DNA of 64,000 nucleotides from Paenibacillus sabinae T27 (GCF_000612505.1 NZ_CP004078.1:1848001-1912000), one strand, 5' to 3'; positions 29,172-38,127 are shown, numbered from the stretch's first letter. Notes: a model not told the origin generated them from the sequence alone. Translations and numbers: made by a program.

Positions 29172-29205
29172 AGCGTTTCCGCGTTGGAGACGCTTTTTAT
29201 TTTGT
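29172..29205 (+). terminator. Terminator after the VOC-family gene
   Basis: AGCGTTTCC pairs with GGAGACGCT (one G-U), followed by TTTTTATTTTG. Confidence 0.8.
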
Positions 29206-29257
29206 TCTCGATTTATCCTAGATAAGGCCAGCATGGAGGAGAGAATAGAAGCATTCT

Positions 29258-29416
29258 ATGAACGCAGGGACCGATTTGGATAGAATAAACGTCAAATTCC
29301 AGGATTTAACGCCGAATCAGGCTATTTTTCCACTTTGCTCCATTAATTTAGGAATGATAAACTGCTTAAAGTCGCTAAAAACTGAAAGCGTTAAATTTTG
29401 GAAAGGTGTGAAATAA
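29258..29416 (+). CDS. Possible 52-residue leader peptide before the ABC exporter genes
   Basis: An ATG-initiated frame of 52 codons runs through the exporter leader and stops with TAA at 29416, directly against the AGGAGGAG ribosome site of the next gene. In Bacillus the related bmrCD exporter is preceded by the leader gene bmrB, which controls it by ribosome-mediated attenuation; position and size here are similar. Against it: GGAGGAG lies 16 bases before the ATG, which is too far, and I find no convincing terminator/antiterminator pair. The peptide has no recognisable motif. It may be a chance frame. Confidence 0.3.
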   Translation: MNAGTDLDRINVKFQDLTPNQAIFPLCSINLGMINCLKSLKTESVKFWKGVK

Positions 29417-29428
29417 AGGAGGAGAGAC

Positions 29429-31189
29429 ATGGATGTTCTTAGGCAACTGCGGGGCTTTTACCGGGAGAGGCTGCATTATCTGATTCTTTCGATTGTATGT
29501 TTAGCCGCCGCTACGGCAGTGGGGCTAATTACCCCGAACCTGCTGAGGAAACTGATTGACGATGTGATTGTGCCCATGAAGTTCAATGATGTTCCCCTGC
29601 TTGCTCTGACCGTACTGGCTGTGGTGTGCGTGAAGGCGAGTTTGCAGTTCGCACACGGCTTTTTCGGAGGAAGGGTTGGGAATTATCTGGCCTACCGGCT
29701 CCGTAACGCCTGTTATGAGAAACTGCAGTTTCTGTCATTCCGTTATTACGACACCGCAAAGACCGGAGATCTCATGTCCCGGCTGACCGGCGATCTCGAG
29801 GCGATCCGGCTGTTCATCGGCTTCGGATTCGCGCAGCTGTTGAATGTTTTCTTCATGGTGGTTTTCGGATCGATCATGATGTTCTCGCTCAACTGGAAGC
29901 TTACGCTGGTGACGCTCGTCACGATGCCGCTGCTGGCTGCGGTAGCTTTCAAGTTCGAATCCCGCATTCATCCGGCTTTTCAGGAGATGCGTCTTGCGCT
30001 CAGCGCGCTGACAACGGCGGTTCAGGAGAATGTGACCGGTGTGAGGACCGTCAAATCTTTTGCCAGAGAGCCGCATGAGGTGGAGAAATTCTCCGGTCGC
30101 AATGAGCGGTATAAAAACAATCAAATTTTTGCAGCCGGTCTCTGGAGCAAGTTCTTTCCGATCATGGAGTTTCTGGCTTGCGCCTGTGTGGCTATTCTCC
30201 TTGGAGTGGGCGGAACGCTGGTCATTAATCATGGAATGACACTCGGCGAACTGGTCGCTTTTTTCAGTCTGATCTGGTATATTATCGCTCCTGTATGGGG
30301 ACTTGGCTTTCATATCAACAATTATACCCAGTCGAAGGCTTCCGGAGAAAGAGTGCTGGAGGTGCTGAATCAATGGATCGACGTCCGGGATCAGCCGGAT
30401 GCGGTGGAAGTGGCTGCGACTGAAGTTGAGGGTAATATCGAGTTTGATCATGTTACCTTTGCGTATGGAAATAAGCTTCCGGCTGTAACGGATATTAACT
30501 TTGAGGCAAAAGCCGGCTCGGTCATCGGTTTCCTTGGCGGGACCGGTTCGGGCAAATCAACGATCATCCAGCTGCTCATGCGGGCTTATGATGTTAATGA
30601 GGGCAGCATCAGATTGGACGGCACCGACATCAGGGAGCTTGGAGTACGCAGCTTGAGATCTCAGATCGCCACCGTATTTCAGGAGACCTTTCTGTTCTCG
30701 TCCTCGATTCGGAACAATATCGCCTACGGGCTGAAGGATGTGACGATGGAGGAGGTAATCCGGGCAGCCAAGCTGGCACAGGCGCATGATTTTATTATGG
30801 AGCTGCCGGAAGGGTACGAGACGATTGTCGGTGAGCGCGGCATGGGGCTCTCGGGAGGCCAGAAGCAGCGGGTTGCGATTGCAAGAGCTCTGCTGAAGAA
30901 CCCGCGGATTCTGATCCTTGACGATGCCACAAGCGCGGTCGATATGGAGACGGAGCATGAAATCCAGGCAGGATTTCAGGAGGTTATGCGCGGCCGGACG
31001 ACGCTGATTATCGCGCACCGCATTTCTTCGCTCCGGCATGCCGATGAGATCATTGTTCTGAACGAAGGAAAAATCGCGCAGCGCGGTACCCATGAGCAGT
31101 TAATTCAGGTTCCAGGCCCCTACCGGGATGTGTACCGGATTCAATACGCCGATTATTTGGTGAAAGCCGCTGGAGGTGAGGTACAGTGA
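29429..31189 (+). CDS. yheI: Heterodimeric ABC exporter subunit, BmrC/YheI-like
   Basis: A 586-residue half-transporter with an N-terminal six-helix membrane domain (about 1-320) and a C-terminal nucleotide-binding domain. Walker A is GGTGSGKST, the signature LSGGQKQR is intact, but Walker B reads RILILDDATSAVD: the catalytic Glu is Asp. That is the degenerate half of heterodimeric multidrug exporters such as BmrCD. Its GTG-starting neighbour overlaps its stop and supplies the other half. Likely substrates are drugs or lipids; none can be named from sequence. The ribosome site AGGAGGAG is strong. Confidence 0.9.
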   Translation: MDVLRQLRGFYRERLHYLILSIVCLAAATAVGLITPNLLRKLIDDVIVPMKFNDVPLLALTVLAVVCVKASLQFAHGFFGGRVGNYLAYRLRNACYEKLQFLSFRYYDTAKTGDLMSRLTGDLEAIRLFIGFGFAQLLNVFFMVVFGSIMMFSLNWKLTLVTLVTMPLLAAVAFKFESRIHPAFQEMRLALSALTTAVQENVTGVRTVKSFAREPHEVEKFSGRNERYKNNQIFAAGLWSKFFPIMEFLACACVAILLGVGGTLVINHGMTLGELVAFFSLIWYIIAPVWGLGFHINNYTQSKASGERVLEVLNQWIDVRDQPDAVEVAATEVEGNIEFDHVTFAYGNKLPAVTDINFEAKAGSVIGFLGGTGSGKSTIIQLLMRAYDVNEGSIRLDGTDIRELGVRSLRSQIATVFQETFLFSSSIRNNIAYGLKDVTMEEVIRAAKLAQAHDFIMELPEGYETIVGERGMGLSGGQKQRVAIARALLKNPRILILDDATSAVDMETEHEIQAGFQEVMRGRTTLIIAHRISSLRHADEIIVLNEGKIAQRGTHEQLIQVPGPYRDVYRIQYADYLVKAAGGEVQ

Positions 31190-33048
31190 GCCATGTGACG
31201 ATGAAGACCAAAGAGGAAGCGCCTGGCTCTATGAAGACGGGAACGGAGATATCGAGGCAGGAGAGATTCGTCTACAAGGATGACGATGTCATTGACAAGC
31301 CCTTTGACTGGAGGCAATTTCTCCGGCTGTTCGGCTACATGAAGCCATATGCCAGGCAGATGCTGCCGCTTGTTCTGCTAATGATGGTACTGGGCACGAT
31401 CACCAAGCTTGCGGTACCGTTTCTCACCAGCCAAGCGATCGATAAAGCCATTGCACCGAAGACAGGAATCCCGAATCCGGCCTTGCTCTATCTTCTTACC
31501 GCAGGCGTAATCGTACTGTACATCGTGCAGTGGGTTGCCGGTGTCTACCGGATCAAGTACACCAATGTGATTGGGCAGCGCGTCATCTACGATCTCCGTT
31601 CCGATCTGTTCAAGCATATTCAGAAGCTCTCATTTAACTTCTTCGACAAACGACCGGCAGGCTCGGTGCTGGTGAGGGTGACCAATGACATCAACTCGCT
31701 CCAGGATCTGTTCACGAACGGGGTCGTCAACTCGATTATCGACTGCGTTCAGCTTGCCGGGATTATCGTAATTTTGCTGGCGCTGAACTGGAAGCTGGGC
31801 CTCGCCGTTATGGTGACGGTGCCGATCATGTTCTTCGTCTCGACGAAGCTCCGCAAGACGATCCGCGTCGCTTGGCAGGAGGTCCGGATCAAGAACTCGC
31901 GGATCAATTCGCATTTGAACGAGTCGATTCAAGGCATACGGGTAACCCAGGCCTACACCCAGGAGCTCGAGAACATGAGCTACTTCGACGCCATGAACAT
32001 GGACAGCAAGAAGTCCTGGGATAAAGCGTCGGCCATGAACCAGTCCTTCGGACCGATTATCGAGATCACGGGCGGCATCGGAACGCTGATTCTGTTCTGG
32101 CTTGGAGCGCATCTGATCCAGACGGGGAATCTGACGGTAGGTGTGCTCGTGGCTTTCAGCACTTATGTGAGCAACTTCTGGGACCCGATCAACCGGCTTG
32201 GACAAACCTATAACCAGCTGCTTGTGGCGATGGCATCTTCGGAACGCATTTTTGAATATCTTGATGAAGAGCCGCTCGTCCGGGATCATCCCGGCGCGAA
32301 GCCGCTGCCGACGATCCGCGGCGATATCGCCTTTCGGAAGGTCTATTTCGAGTATGAAAAAGGGCGCGCCGCGCTGAAAGGAATCGATCTGGATGTCAAA
32401 GCGGGGCAGTCGATTGCGTTAGTCGGCCATACCGGTTCGGGGAAGAGCACCATCATTAATCTGATCGGTCGTTTCTATGATATTACGGGCGGACTAATTA
32501 CAATAGACGGCCAGGATATCCGCGAGGTCACTCTGAGCAGTCTCCGGAGCCAAATCGGAATCGTGCTGCAGGATACGTTTATTTTCTCCGGGACCATCCG
32601 GGATAACATCCGCTTTGGGCGGCTTGACGCGACAGACAAAGAGGTTGAAGAAGCGGCCAAAGCGGTAGATGCCCATGAATTCATTATGAAGCTCCCGGAC
32701 GGCTATGATACCGAGGTAGAGGAGCGCGGTAGCGCGCTGTCGATGGGGCAGCGTCAGCTGTTGTCATTTGCCCGGGCGCTGCTGGCCGATCCGCGCATTC
32801 TGATTCTGGACGAAGCGACGGCCAGCATCGATACCGAGACGGAGCTGAAGATTCAGGAGGCGCTAAAGGTATTGCTCAAAGGCCGGACGTCGTTCATCGT
32901 CGCCCACCGGCTGTCAACGATCCGCCATGCAGACCAGATCGTCGTCCTCGATCACGGGGAAATTAAAGAAATGGGGACGCATCGCGAGCTGACGGAACGC
33001 GAGGGCATATATAACGGCCTGATTGAAGCGCAGTTCCGGTTTCTGTGA
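31186..33048 (+). CDS. yheH: Heterodimeric ABC exporter subunit, BmrD/YheH-like
   Basis: A 620-residue half-transporter with a hydrophilic N-terminal extension (about 1-45), six membrane helices (about 60-350) and an ATPase domain. Walker A is GHTGSGKST and Walker B ILILDEATASID has the catalytic Glu, while its signature is altered to LSMGQRQ. Paired with the previous protein this gives one complete and one degenerate ATP site, as in BmrC/BmrD. The start is a GTG overlapping the upstream stop, with GGAGGTGAG before it, so the two are translationally coupled. Confidence 0.9.
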   Translation: MSHVTMKTKEEAPGSMKTGTEISRQERFVYKDDDVIDKPFDWRQFLRLFGYMKPYARQMLPLVLLMMVLGTITKLAVPFLTSQAIDKAIAPKTGIPNPALLYLLTAGVIVLYIVQWVAGVYRIKYTNVIGQRVIYDLRSDLFKHIQKLSFNFFDKRPAGSVLVRVTNDINSLQDLFTNGVVNSIIDCVQLAGIIVILLALNWKLGLAVMVTVPIMFFVSTKLRKTIRVAWQEVRIKNSRINSHLNESIQGIRVTQAYTQELENMSYFDAMNMDSKKSWDKASAMNQSFGPIIEITGGIGTLILFWLGAHLIQTGNLTVGVLVAFSTYVSNFWDPINRLGQTYNQLLVAMASSERIFEYLDEEPLVRDHPGAKPLPTIRGDIAFRKVYFEYEKGRAALKGIDLDVKAGQSIALVGHTGSGKSTIINLIGRFYDITGGLITIDGQDIREVTLSSLRSQIGIVLQDTFIFSGTIRDNIRFGRLDATDKEVEEAAKAVDAHEFIMKLPDGYDTEVEERGSALSMGQRQLLSFARALLADPRILILDEATASIDTETELKIQEALKVLLKGRTSFIVAHRLSTIRHADQIVVLDHGEIKEMGTHRELTEREGIYNGLIEAQFRFL

Positions 33049-33053
33049 CAAAT

Positions 33054-33100
33054 AAATGCCCCGGCAGAGTCCTGAATGTTCAGGCTCCGCCGGGGCATTT
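33054..33100. terminator. Bidirectional terminator
   Basis: AAATGCCCCGGC pairs perfectly with GCCGGGGCATTT, with CCTGAA/TTCAGG inside. It lies between convergent genes. Confidence 0.9.
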
Positions 33101-33120
33101 ATGTACATATATGCAGAGGG

Positions 33121-33543
33121 TTACAGCTTCTCCACCTTGAATACAAAACGCCATGTGGCCGTGTTTCCGGAATACCGTCCGCGGTTCTCGGTCACGGTGA
33201 CGTTCAACGTTTTGTTGACGGAGGATTTAAGGGAGGACACTTTAACGGAAGCATTGGCGATTCCGTCTTCAGGAATTTTATCCTGCTCCTGGGCTTCCGC
33301 GCGAAGCTTGATGGAACCCGATGAGCTGGCGCTTACAGTCACAGACGATCCTTCCTCAAGCTCCTTGCCGTTGACATAACCGCCCCACCACCACTCATTG
33401 CCCACATGCTCGTTCTGAACCAGCTCGGCGCTTACGAAGGTCACTTTAACCTTCACAGTCTTGCCTGCCGCAAAGAGCGGCTGAGCCGAGAGAATAAAGG
33501 CCAGCATGAACAAAAGACCCGCTTTTACCGCTTGCTTAACCAT
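33121..33543 (-). CDS. Secreted protein of unknown function
   Basis: A 140-residue protein with a clear signal peptide (basic VKQAVK, hydrophobic core, probable cut after LFAA at about residue 26). The mature 114 residues look all-beta, with NEWWWGGYVNGKELEEGS and an ATWRFVFKVEKL end. No cell-wall anchor or catalytic motif is visible. I do not recognise a family. It has its own terminator and no operon partner. Confidence 0.72.
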   Translation of the reverse strand: MVKQAVKAGLLFMLAFILSAQPLFAAGKTVKVKVTFVSAELVQNEHVGNEWWWGGYVNGKELEEGSSVTVSASSSGSIKLRAEAQEQDKIPEDGIANASVKVSSLKSSVNKTLNVTVTENRGRYSGNTATWRFVFKVEKL

Positions 33544-33720
33544 TGTGCTGCATCTCCTTGTAAACTATTTTCTTCCAATTATACTACTCTATTTGTACTA
33601 GGTATATGGAACTATATGAAAATAATATGTACAAGGCGTATCCGTCTTTTGGCGGGGCATGACGAAAAGTCTTCAACCGGGGATGAGATGCAGGGTCGGT
33701 GTAACCTCATAATAAGAGCA

Positions 33721-33746
33721 GCCCCCCGGGAAGCTTCCCGGAGGGC
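33721..33746 (-). terminator. Probable terminator after the degenerate HD-GYP gene
   Basis: Leftward, GCCCTCCGGGAA and TTCCCGGGGGGC form a 12-bp stem, followed by TGCTCTTATT. The T-rich tail is weak. Confidence 0.55.
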
Positions 33747-33754
33747 CAAGTCTG

Positions 33755-34789
33755 TCACTCCATATAGATTTCTACAATTGAAACCTGCCGTTCCCGGTCC
33801 AGATCGATGAAGCGGCCTTCGCTCTGGACGAGAGGCCGAAAGACATCAATTGGGTTATTCATGATGATAATTCCCATGTCGCCGGTGCTGAGCAGCACTC
33901 TTTTGCCGATAAAGTTGGGAATTAAATGATGGATAAAGGATTGTACGAATTTGCCGTTCAATTTGCCGAATCCGAGATTATGCAGCTCCCGCAATACACT
34001 GATAAACTCCTGCTTGGACTGAAACGCGCGGGTTGTTGTCATTGCGCTGTACACGTCCGCGATTGCGGCGATTTGGGCGTAGGGATGAATTTCGCTTGAT
34101 TTCAGACGGCCGGGATAACCCGACCCGTCCTCGCGTTCATGATGCTGAAGAGCCACAAGCGCCGTGCTGTGGTCGTTCATGGAATTGCGGATGATTTCAT
34201 ATCCGTATGTAGTGTGCCGTTTGACCTCCTGAAATTCTTCCGGAGTCAGTCTGCCGGGCTTGTTCAGCAAGGAAGTCGGGATACGGCATTTGCCAATGTC
34301 GAGCAAGTAACCCGCCCGGGAAATTTCGTAGCATTCCTGCTTGGAATAACCGAGCCAGGTAGCAATATAATAGGTTAGCATACCGACCTGGAGGGAATGG
34401 TTATAGGTATATTCATCATCACGATCCAGCAAAAGAAGCAGCGAAACAGTGTCCTTGTGCTGGTCGAGTGAGTGAAGCAGAGGCTTCAGGATATCGTCAA
34501 CCATGGAACGGTTGAAGCTTCCTCTGGACAGCGCCTCCAGATAGAGGGATTGAAAGCCCTCGATGCTTTGGTCAAAATTCGTGGTAACCGTATGGAAGAC
34601 ACGAGGAATCGAAGCGGGAGTTTGAGGGGGGTCCTCAATATCCACATAGTCCACATCATGCCGAATCAACCTGGAAATATCATCCAACTGGAGCAAAGCT
34701 CCCTTGGACAGCACATGAATGCCCCTCTTGCTGAAGGTGTCGTCCTTCAGGCAATCGCCGGGCTTTAAATCAGTGACGTGAACTCTCAA
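33755..34789 (-). CDS. HD-GYP domain protein with an altered HD dyad
   Basis: A 344-residue protein of the HD-GYP family, whose active members cleave cyclic di-GMP. The C-terminal motif HHEREDGSGYP (about 216-226) is intact. The metal-binding dyad, normally HD, reads LD in YLLDIGKC (about 163-164): codon CTC (34301-34303) in place of a His codon. Activity may be lost or changed. The N-terminal part (about 1-100) matches that of the intact paralogue at 38248. I start at the TTG at 34789 because it aligns with that paralogue's start and has GGGGAG nine bases upstream; another TTG lies two codons earlier. Confidence 0.85.
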   Translation of the reverse strand: MRVHVTDLKPGDCLKDDTFSKRGIHVLSKGALLQLDDISRLIRHDVDYVDIEDPPQTPASIPRVFHTVTTNFDQSIEGFQSLYLEALSRGSFNRSMVDDILKPLLHSLDQHKDTVSLLLLLDRDDEYTYNHSLQVGMLTYYIATWLGYSKQECYEISRAGYLLDIGKCRIPTSLLNKPGRLTPEEFQEVKRHTTYGYEIIRNSMNDHSTALVALQHHEREDGSGYPGRLKSSEIHPYAQIAAIADVYSAMTTTRAFQSKQEFISVLRELHNLGFGKLNGKFVQSFIHHLIPNFIGKRVLLSTGDMGIIIMNNPIDVFRPLVQSEGRFIDLDRERQVSIVEIYME

Positions 34790-34847
34790 ATCCAATGTCT
34801 CCCCTGCCAGTTATTTGCTTCAAGCATAACAAGAGCAGGTAAAATTT

Positions 34848-35579
34848 TCAATGAGAATCAGCGGGGGGAGCAGGCCAATTGTCCCGGGAAGCCGGATCGG
34901 CGCCTTTCCACGATTGGGAGGATTCGCCTATGTCTTTCTTCCAGATGGGGACCATGCGTTTCAGCTCTTCAATCGCAAAGCGGCTGGCCTCATAACAGAC
35001 GGCCCGATGCGGGGAAGATACCGCGATCACAACGCTTGCTTCCTGTACGCCCACAAGTCCGATGCGGTGCGAAATGGCGCAGCGCGCCTGCCAGCGTTCC
35101 TTGACTTCCCTGCCGATTTCTTCAAATTTGGAGAGGGCCATCGGAATATAGGCCTCGTAGTACAGGGCGGAGGTGTGCTCGCTGCCCGTCATTTCCCGGG
35201 TAGTCCCGACAAAGACAAGCGAAGCGCCGTGATTCCTGTCTAGTACTTTGGCCAGGATGTCCTCCGTACGGAGCGGCTGCTCCGTTACGGTGTACAATCC
35301 ATCCTGAGTGCTGTTCTCCTCCGGGGAGGGCTCTCCCCCGGAAACCGGAGGAATCAGCGCCACTTCGGAAGATTCGGGAATTACGGTGTCTTCGGGAGCG
35401 TATTCGCGGTCAACGGCCACCATGGAAACGGCGATCTGACCGGCGGCTTCCGGATAGGAAGCGGACAGGAGCTCCTTGAGTCTGCCGGCGGTTACAGGAG
35501 GCTCGGCAACGTGGAAATTCAAGGTCTGGGAGCCGATAACTTCGGCCAATCCCGCGAAAAGACGAATGGAAAGCTGCAT
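34848..35579 (-). CDS. Fused molybdopterin synthase MoaD-MoaE
   Basis: A 243-residue fusion. Residues 1-82 are a MoaD-type ubiquitin-like domain ending in ALIPPVSGG, the Gly-Gly that normally forms the sulfur-carrying C-terminus. A short Pro/Ser/Glu linker leads to a MoaE domain (about 97-225) with VGTTREM, HRIGLV, SSPHRAVCYEAS and the active-site lysines in PIWKKD. Together they convert precursor Z to molybdopterin. Because the MoaD tail is internal, it probably needs cutting after GG, as reported for mycobacterial MoaX. No other molybdenum-cofactor gene is nearby. AGGTG precedes the ATG. Confidence 0.88.
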   Translation of the reverse strand: MQLSIRLFAGLAEVIGSQTLNFHVAEPPVTAGRLKELLSASYPEAAGQIAVSMVAVDREYAPEDTVIPESSEVALIPPVSGGEPSPEENSTQDGLYTVTEQPLRTEDILAKVLDRNHGASLVFVGTTREMTGSEHTSALYYEAYIPMALSKFEEIGREVKERWQARCAISHRIGLVGVQEASVVIAVSSPHRAVCYEASRFAIEELKRMVPIWKKDIGESSQSWKGADPASRDNWPAPPADSH

Positions 35580-35714
35580 CTGAAGTTCACCTCGCTATGA
35601 TCGTAATGACTACAATATACCATAATGTCATTTAAAATGTTATGCTAGGCACTATAGACAAACTGCCGGCCGCCCCTTATGGGCGCGGATATACAGGCGG
35701 AAGGAGCTTGGACG

Positions 35715-37154
35715 ATGAGGCCTGAAACAGAGCGTCTGACGATTCTACATACCAATGACATTCACAGCCACTTCGAGATGATGAGCCCGCTTGCAGCCGC
35801 TATCGCAAGGCAGAAACAAGAGGCCCGAAACAGTCCCGTGCTTCTGTTCGATATCGGAGATCATATGGATCGGGCCGCCCCGGAAACTGAAGGCACCTTG
35901 GGACAGGCGAATATCGATATGATCAACCTGACGGGCTACGACGCCGTTACAATCGGTAATAATGAAGGCTTAACTTTTACGCGGGAGATGCTGTCTTCCG
36001 TCTTTGCCGGCATTCAGTGTCCGGTCGTATGCTGCAACTTGGTGGAGAGCACAACGGGGAAGCCTCCGCATTGGATGCAGCCCCATGCCATTCTGGAAAG
36101 AGAAGGAATACGGATCGGTGTTACAGGAGCAACCGCTCCTTTCACCTCGTTCTATTCCCTGCTCGGATGGGATGTGCTGGAGCCCGAAGAATGCCTTCGG
36201 GAACAATGCCGGCTGCTTGCGCAGAAAGCTGATATTGTCATTATCCTTTCGCATCTGGGCCTGCCTGCGGATCAGCGGCTTGCCGAACGCCTGGACGGGG
36301 TCCACGCCATTCTCGGCGGCCATACGCATCACGTGCTGGAACAGCCGCTGATCGTAAACGGCACAGCGGTGTGCGGCGCGGGCAAATTCGGGAACTATCT
36401 GGGGCGTCTTGAATTCGAGCGCGACGAAGCGTCTGGACGTTTCCATTATGTAACGGGTGAATGCGTGCCAGTCAATCCATCTCTCCTGGAACCTTCACTC
36501 TCCTCGGCGGCCGTCCTGCAGCTGGAGCGCGGAAGGGAAGCGCTGAGCGAGAAGGTTGCCATTACCGACCGGCGGCTGGCCCTTGATCTCAGGGGAGAGT
36601 CGCCTTTTGCCAATCTGCTGGCGCAGTCGGTAAGACGATTCACAGGGACCCCGCTTTCGCTGGTCAATGCCGGTCAGCTGCTAGGACCGCTTCCCGAAGG
36701 GGAGATCACGGCCGGTATGCTGCATGCGCTCTGTCCGTCCCCGATTAACACGTGCATTATGCGGCTGCCCGGACGGGATATCCGCACCGCGCTTCAGCAG
36801 AGTCTGTTGTCGGAATTCCGTGAGAAGGTCGTATACGGATACGGCTTTCGGGGTGAACGGCTCGGCGGTCTGGCTGTGGACGGATTAAAAATCTTGTACG
36901 ATCCTCATGTGATGCCGTATGATACAAATATTGCAGTTTTTGTCGACGGACAGCCGCTTGACGACAGCCGGGACTATACGGTCGGGACGCTCGACATGTT
37001 CACTTTTCGCATGGGGTATGAGTCGATAAGCAATGGAGAAGACGTGCGGTACCTGCTGCCTCATTTTCTCCGGGATTTGCTTCGGCTGGAGCTGCAGCGT
37101 CCGGGAAGTCTGGACGAGTGTGGAAAGGTCCGCTGGGAGCCGAGAACCCGCTAA
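35715..37154 (+). CDS. yunD: Metallophosphoesterase / 5'-nucleotidase family protein (YunD-like)
   Basis: A 479-residue protein of the 5'-nucleotidase/2',3'-cyclic phosphodiesterase family. The calcineurin-like N-terminal domain has LHTNDIHSHFE, DIGDHMD, TIGNNEGL, LSHLGLPAD and GGHTHH; the C-terminal 5-nucleotidase domain begins near residue 290. GNNE in place of GNHE is a feature I recall for YunD-type members. No signal peptide is seen, so it is likely cytoplasmic, unlike UshA. The ATG at 35715 follows AAGGAG; an earlier in-frame start adds 12 residues. Confidence 0.85.
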   Translation: MRPETERLTILHTNDIHSHFEMMSPLAAAIARQKQEARNSPVLLFDIGDHMDRAAPETEGTLGQANIDMINLTGYDAVTIGNNEGLTFTREMLSSVFAGIQCPVVCCNLVESTTGKPPHWMQPHAILEREGIRIGVTGATAPFTSFYSLLGWDVLEPEECLREQCRLLAQKADIVIILSHLGLPADQRLAERLDGVHAILGGHTHHVLEQPLIVNGTAVCGAGKFGNYLGRLEFERDEASGRFHYVTGECVPVNPSLLEPSLSSAAVLQLERGREALSEKVAITDRRLALDLRGESPFANLLAQSVRRFTGTPLSLVNAGQLLGPLPEGEITAGMLHALCPSPINTCIMRLPGRDIRTALQQSLLSEFREKVVYGYGFRGERLGGLAVDGLKILYDPHVMPYDTNIAVFVDGQPLDDSRDYTVGTLDMFTFRMGYESISNGEDVRYLLPHFLRDLLRLELQRPGSLDECGKVRWEPRTR

Positions 37155-37302
37155 CGCAGGACCTCCCGCTAACGCAACTCCCGCTCATTACCCTCGAATT
37201 TCCAGGGGTTCCCGCAAAAGGGCCTGAACTCTTCTTCGGAGCAGATCGCACACCTGCGGGACTGTCTTACTACTAAATTGCAGAACTGTTAGGAGGCCAA
37301 AT

Positions 37303-38127
37303 ATGGACACAATTACAGCTATCATTCTCGCTATCGTTGAGGGCATCACCGAATTTATTCCCGTATCCTCCACCGGTCACATGATCCTGACCACCCGGCT
37401 TCTCGGATTTGAAGAACAGGACAATTTGATGAAGACGTTCGAGATTGTCATCCAGCTCGGGGCGATTCTCGCAATCGCGCTCATCTACTGGCGGCGTATC
37501 CTTAATCTGCTCGGTATCGGCCGCAAGAAGGAGAGAGCTGGCGTCATGCCCCGCTCGCGCCTTAATCTCATTCATGTTCTTCTCGGCATCGTCCCTGCGC
37601 TTGCAGTCGCCTTTTTCGCCCGCGATTTCATTAAAAGCCTGTTCGGAGCGAGCACGGTGCTGTGGGCTCTGGTCGCAGGAGGAATTCTGATGATCGTCGC
37701 CGAGTGGGTCAACAAGCGCAAAGTGCGGATCACCGCACATGAACTGGATGACCTGTCCTACGGACAAGCTCTGGCGATCGGGTTGTACCAGATTATTTCC
37801 GTGCTGTGGCCCGGCTTTTCACGTTCCGGCTCGACGATTTCGGGCGGCATGCTGAGCGGTGTCAGCTACAAGGCATCGGCCGATTTCTCCTTTTTGATCG
37901 CTATCCCGATCATGTGCGCGGCGTCAGGCTATGAGCTGCTCGATTCCTACAAGGACATTACCGGCGACACCATCGGAATCTTTGCCATCGGGTTCCTGGT
38001 TTCTTTTGTAGTAGCCTATCTCGTCGTGATACTGTTCATGCGTCTGATTCAAAAAATCCGGCTCACCCATTTTGCCATTTACCGCTTTTTGCTAGCCGCC
38101 TTCTTCTGGCTGTTCGTTATGCGCTAA
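37303..38127 (+). CDS. uppP: Undecaprenyl-diphosphatase
   Basis: A 274-residue membrane enzyme that dephosphorylates undecaprenyl diphosphate, recycling the lipid carrier for wall and polysaccharide synthesis. Seven or eight membrane helices are predicted. The two signature motifs are present: the Glu-rich GITEFIPVSSTGH near the start and the PGFSRSGSTISGG motif with the catalytic Arg and Ser in the middle. Length is typical. Loss or overexpression affects bacitracin sensitivity in other species. TTAGGAGG precedes the ATG. Confidence 0.95.
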   Translation: MDTITAIILAIVEGITEFIPVSSTGHMILTTRLLGFEEQDNLMKTFEIVIQLGAILAIALIYWRRILNLLGIGRKKERAGVMPRSRLNLIHVLLGIVPALAVAFFARDFIKSLFGASTVLWALVAGGILMIVAEWVNKRKVRITAHELDDLSYGQALAIGLYQIISVLWPGFSRSGSTISGGMLSGVSYKASADFSFLIAIPIMCAASGYELLDSYKDITGDTIGIFAIGFLVSFVVAYLVVILFMRLIQKIRLTHFAIYRFLLAAFFWLFVMR

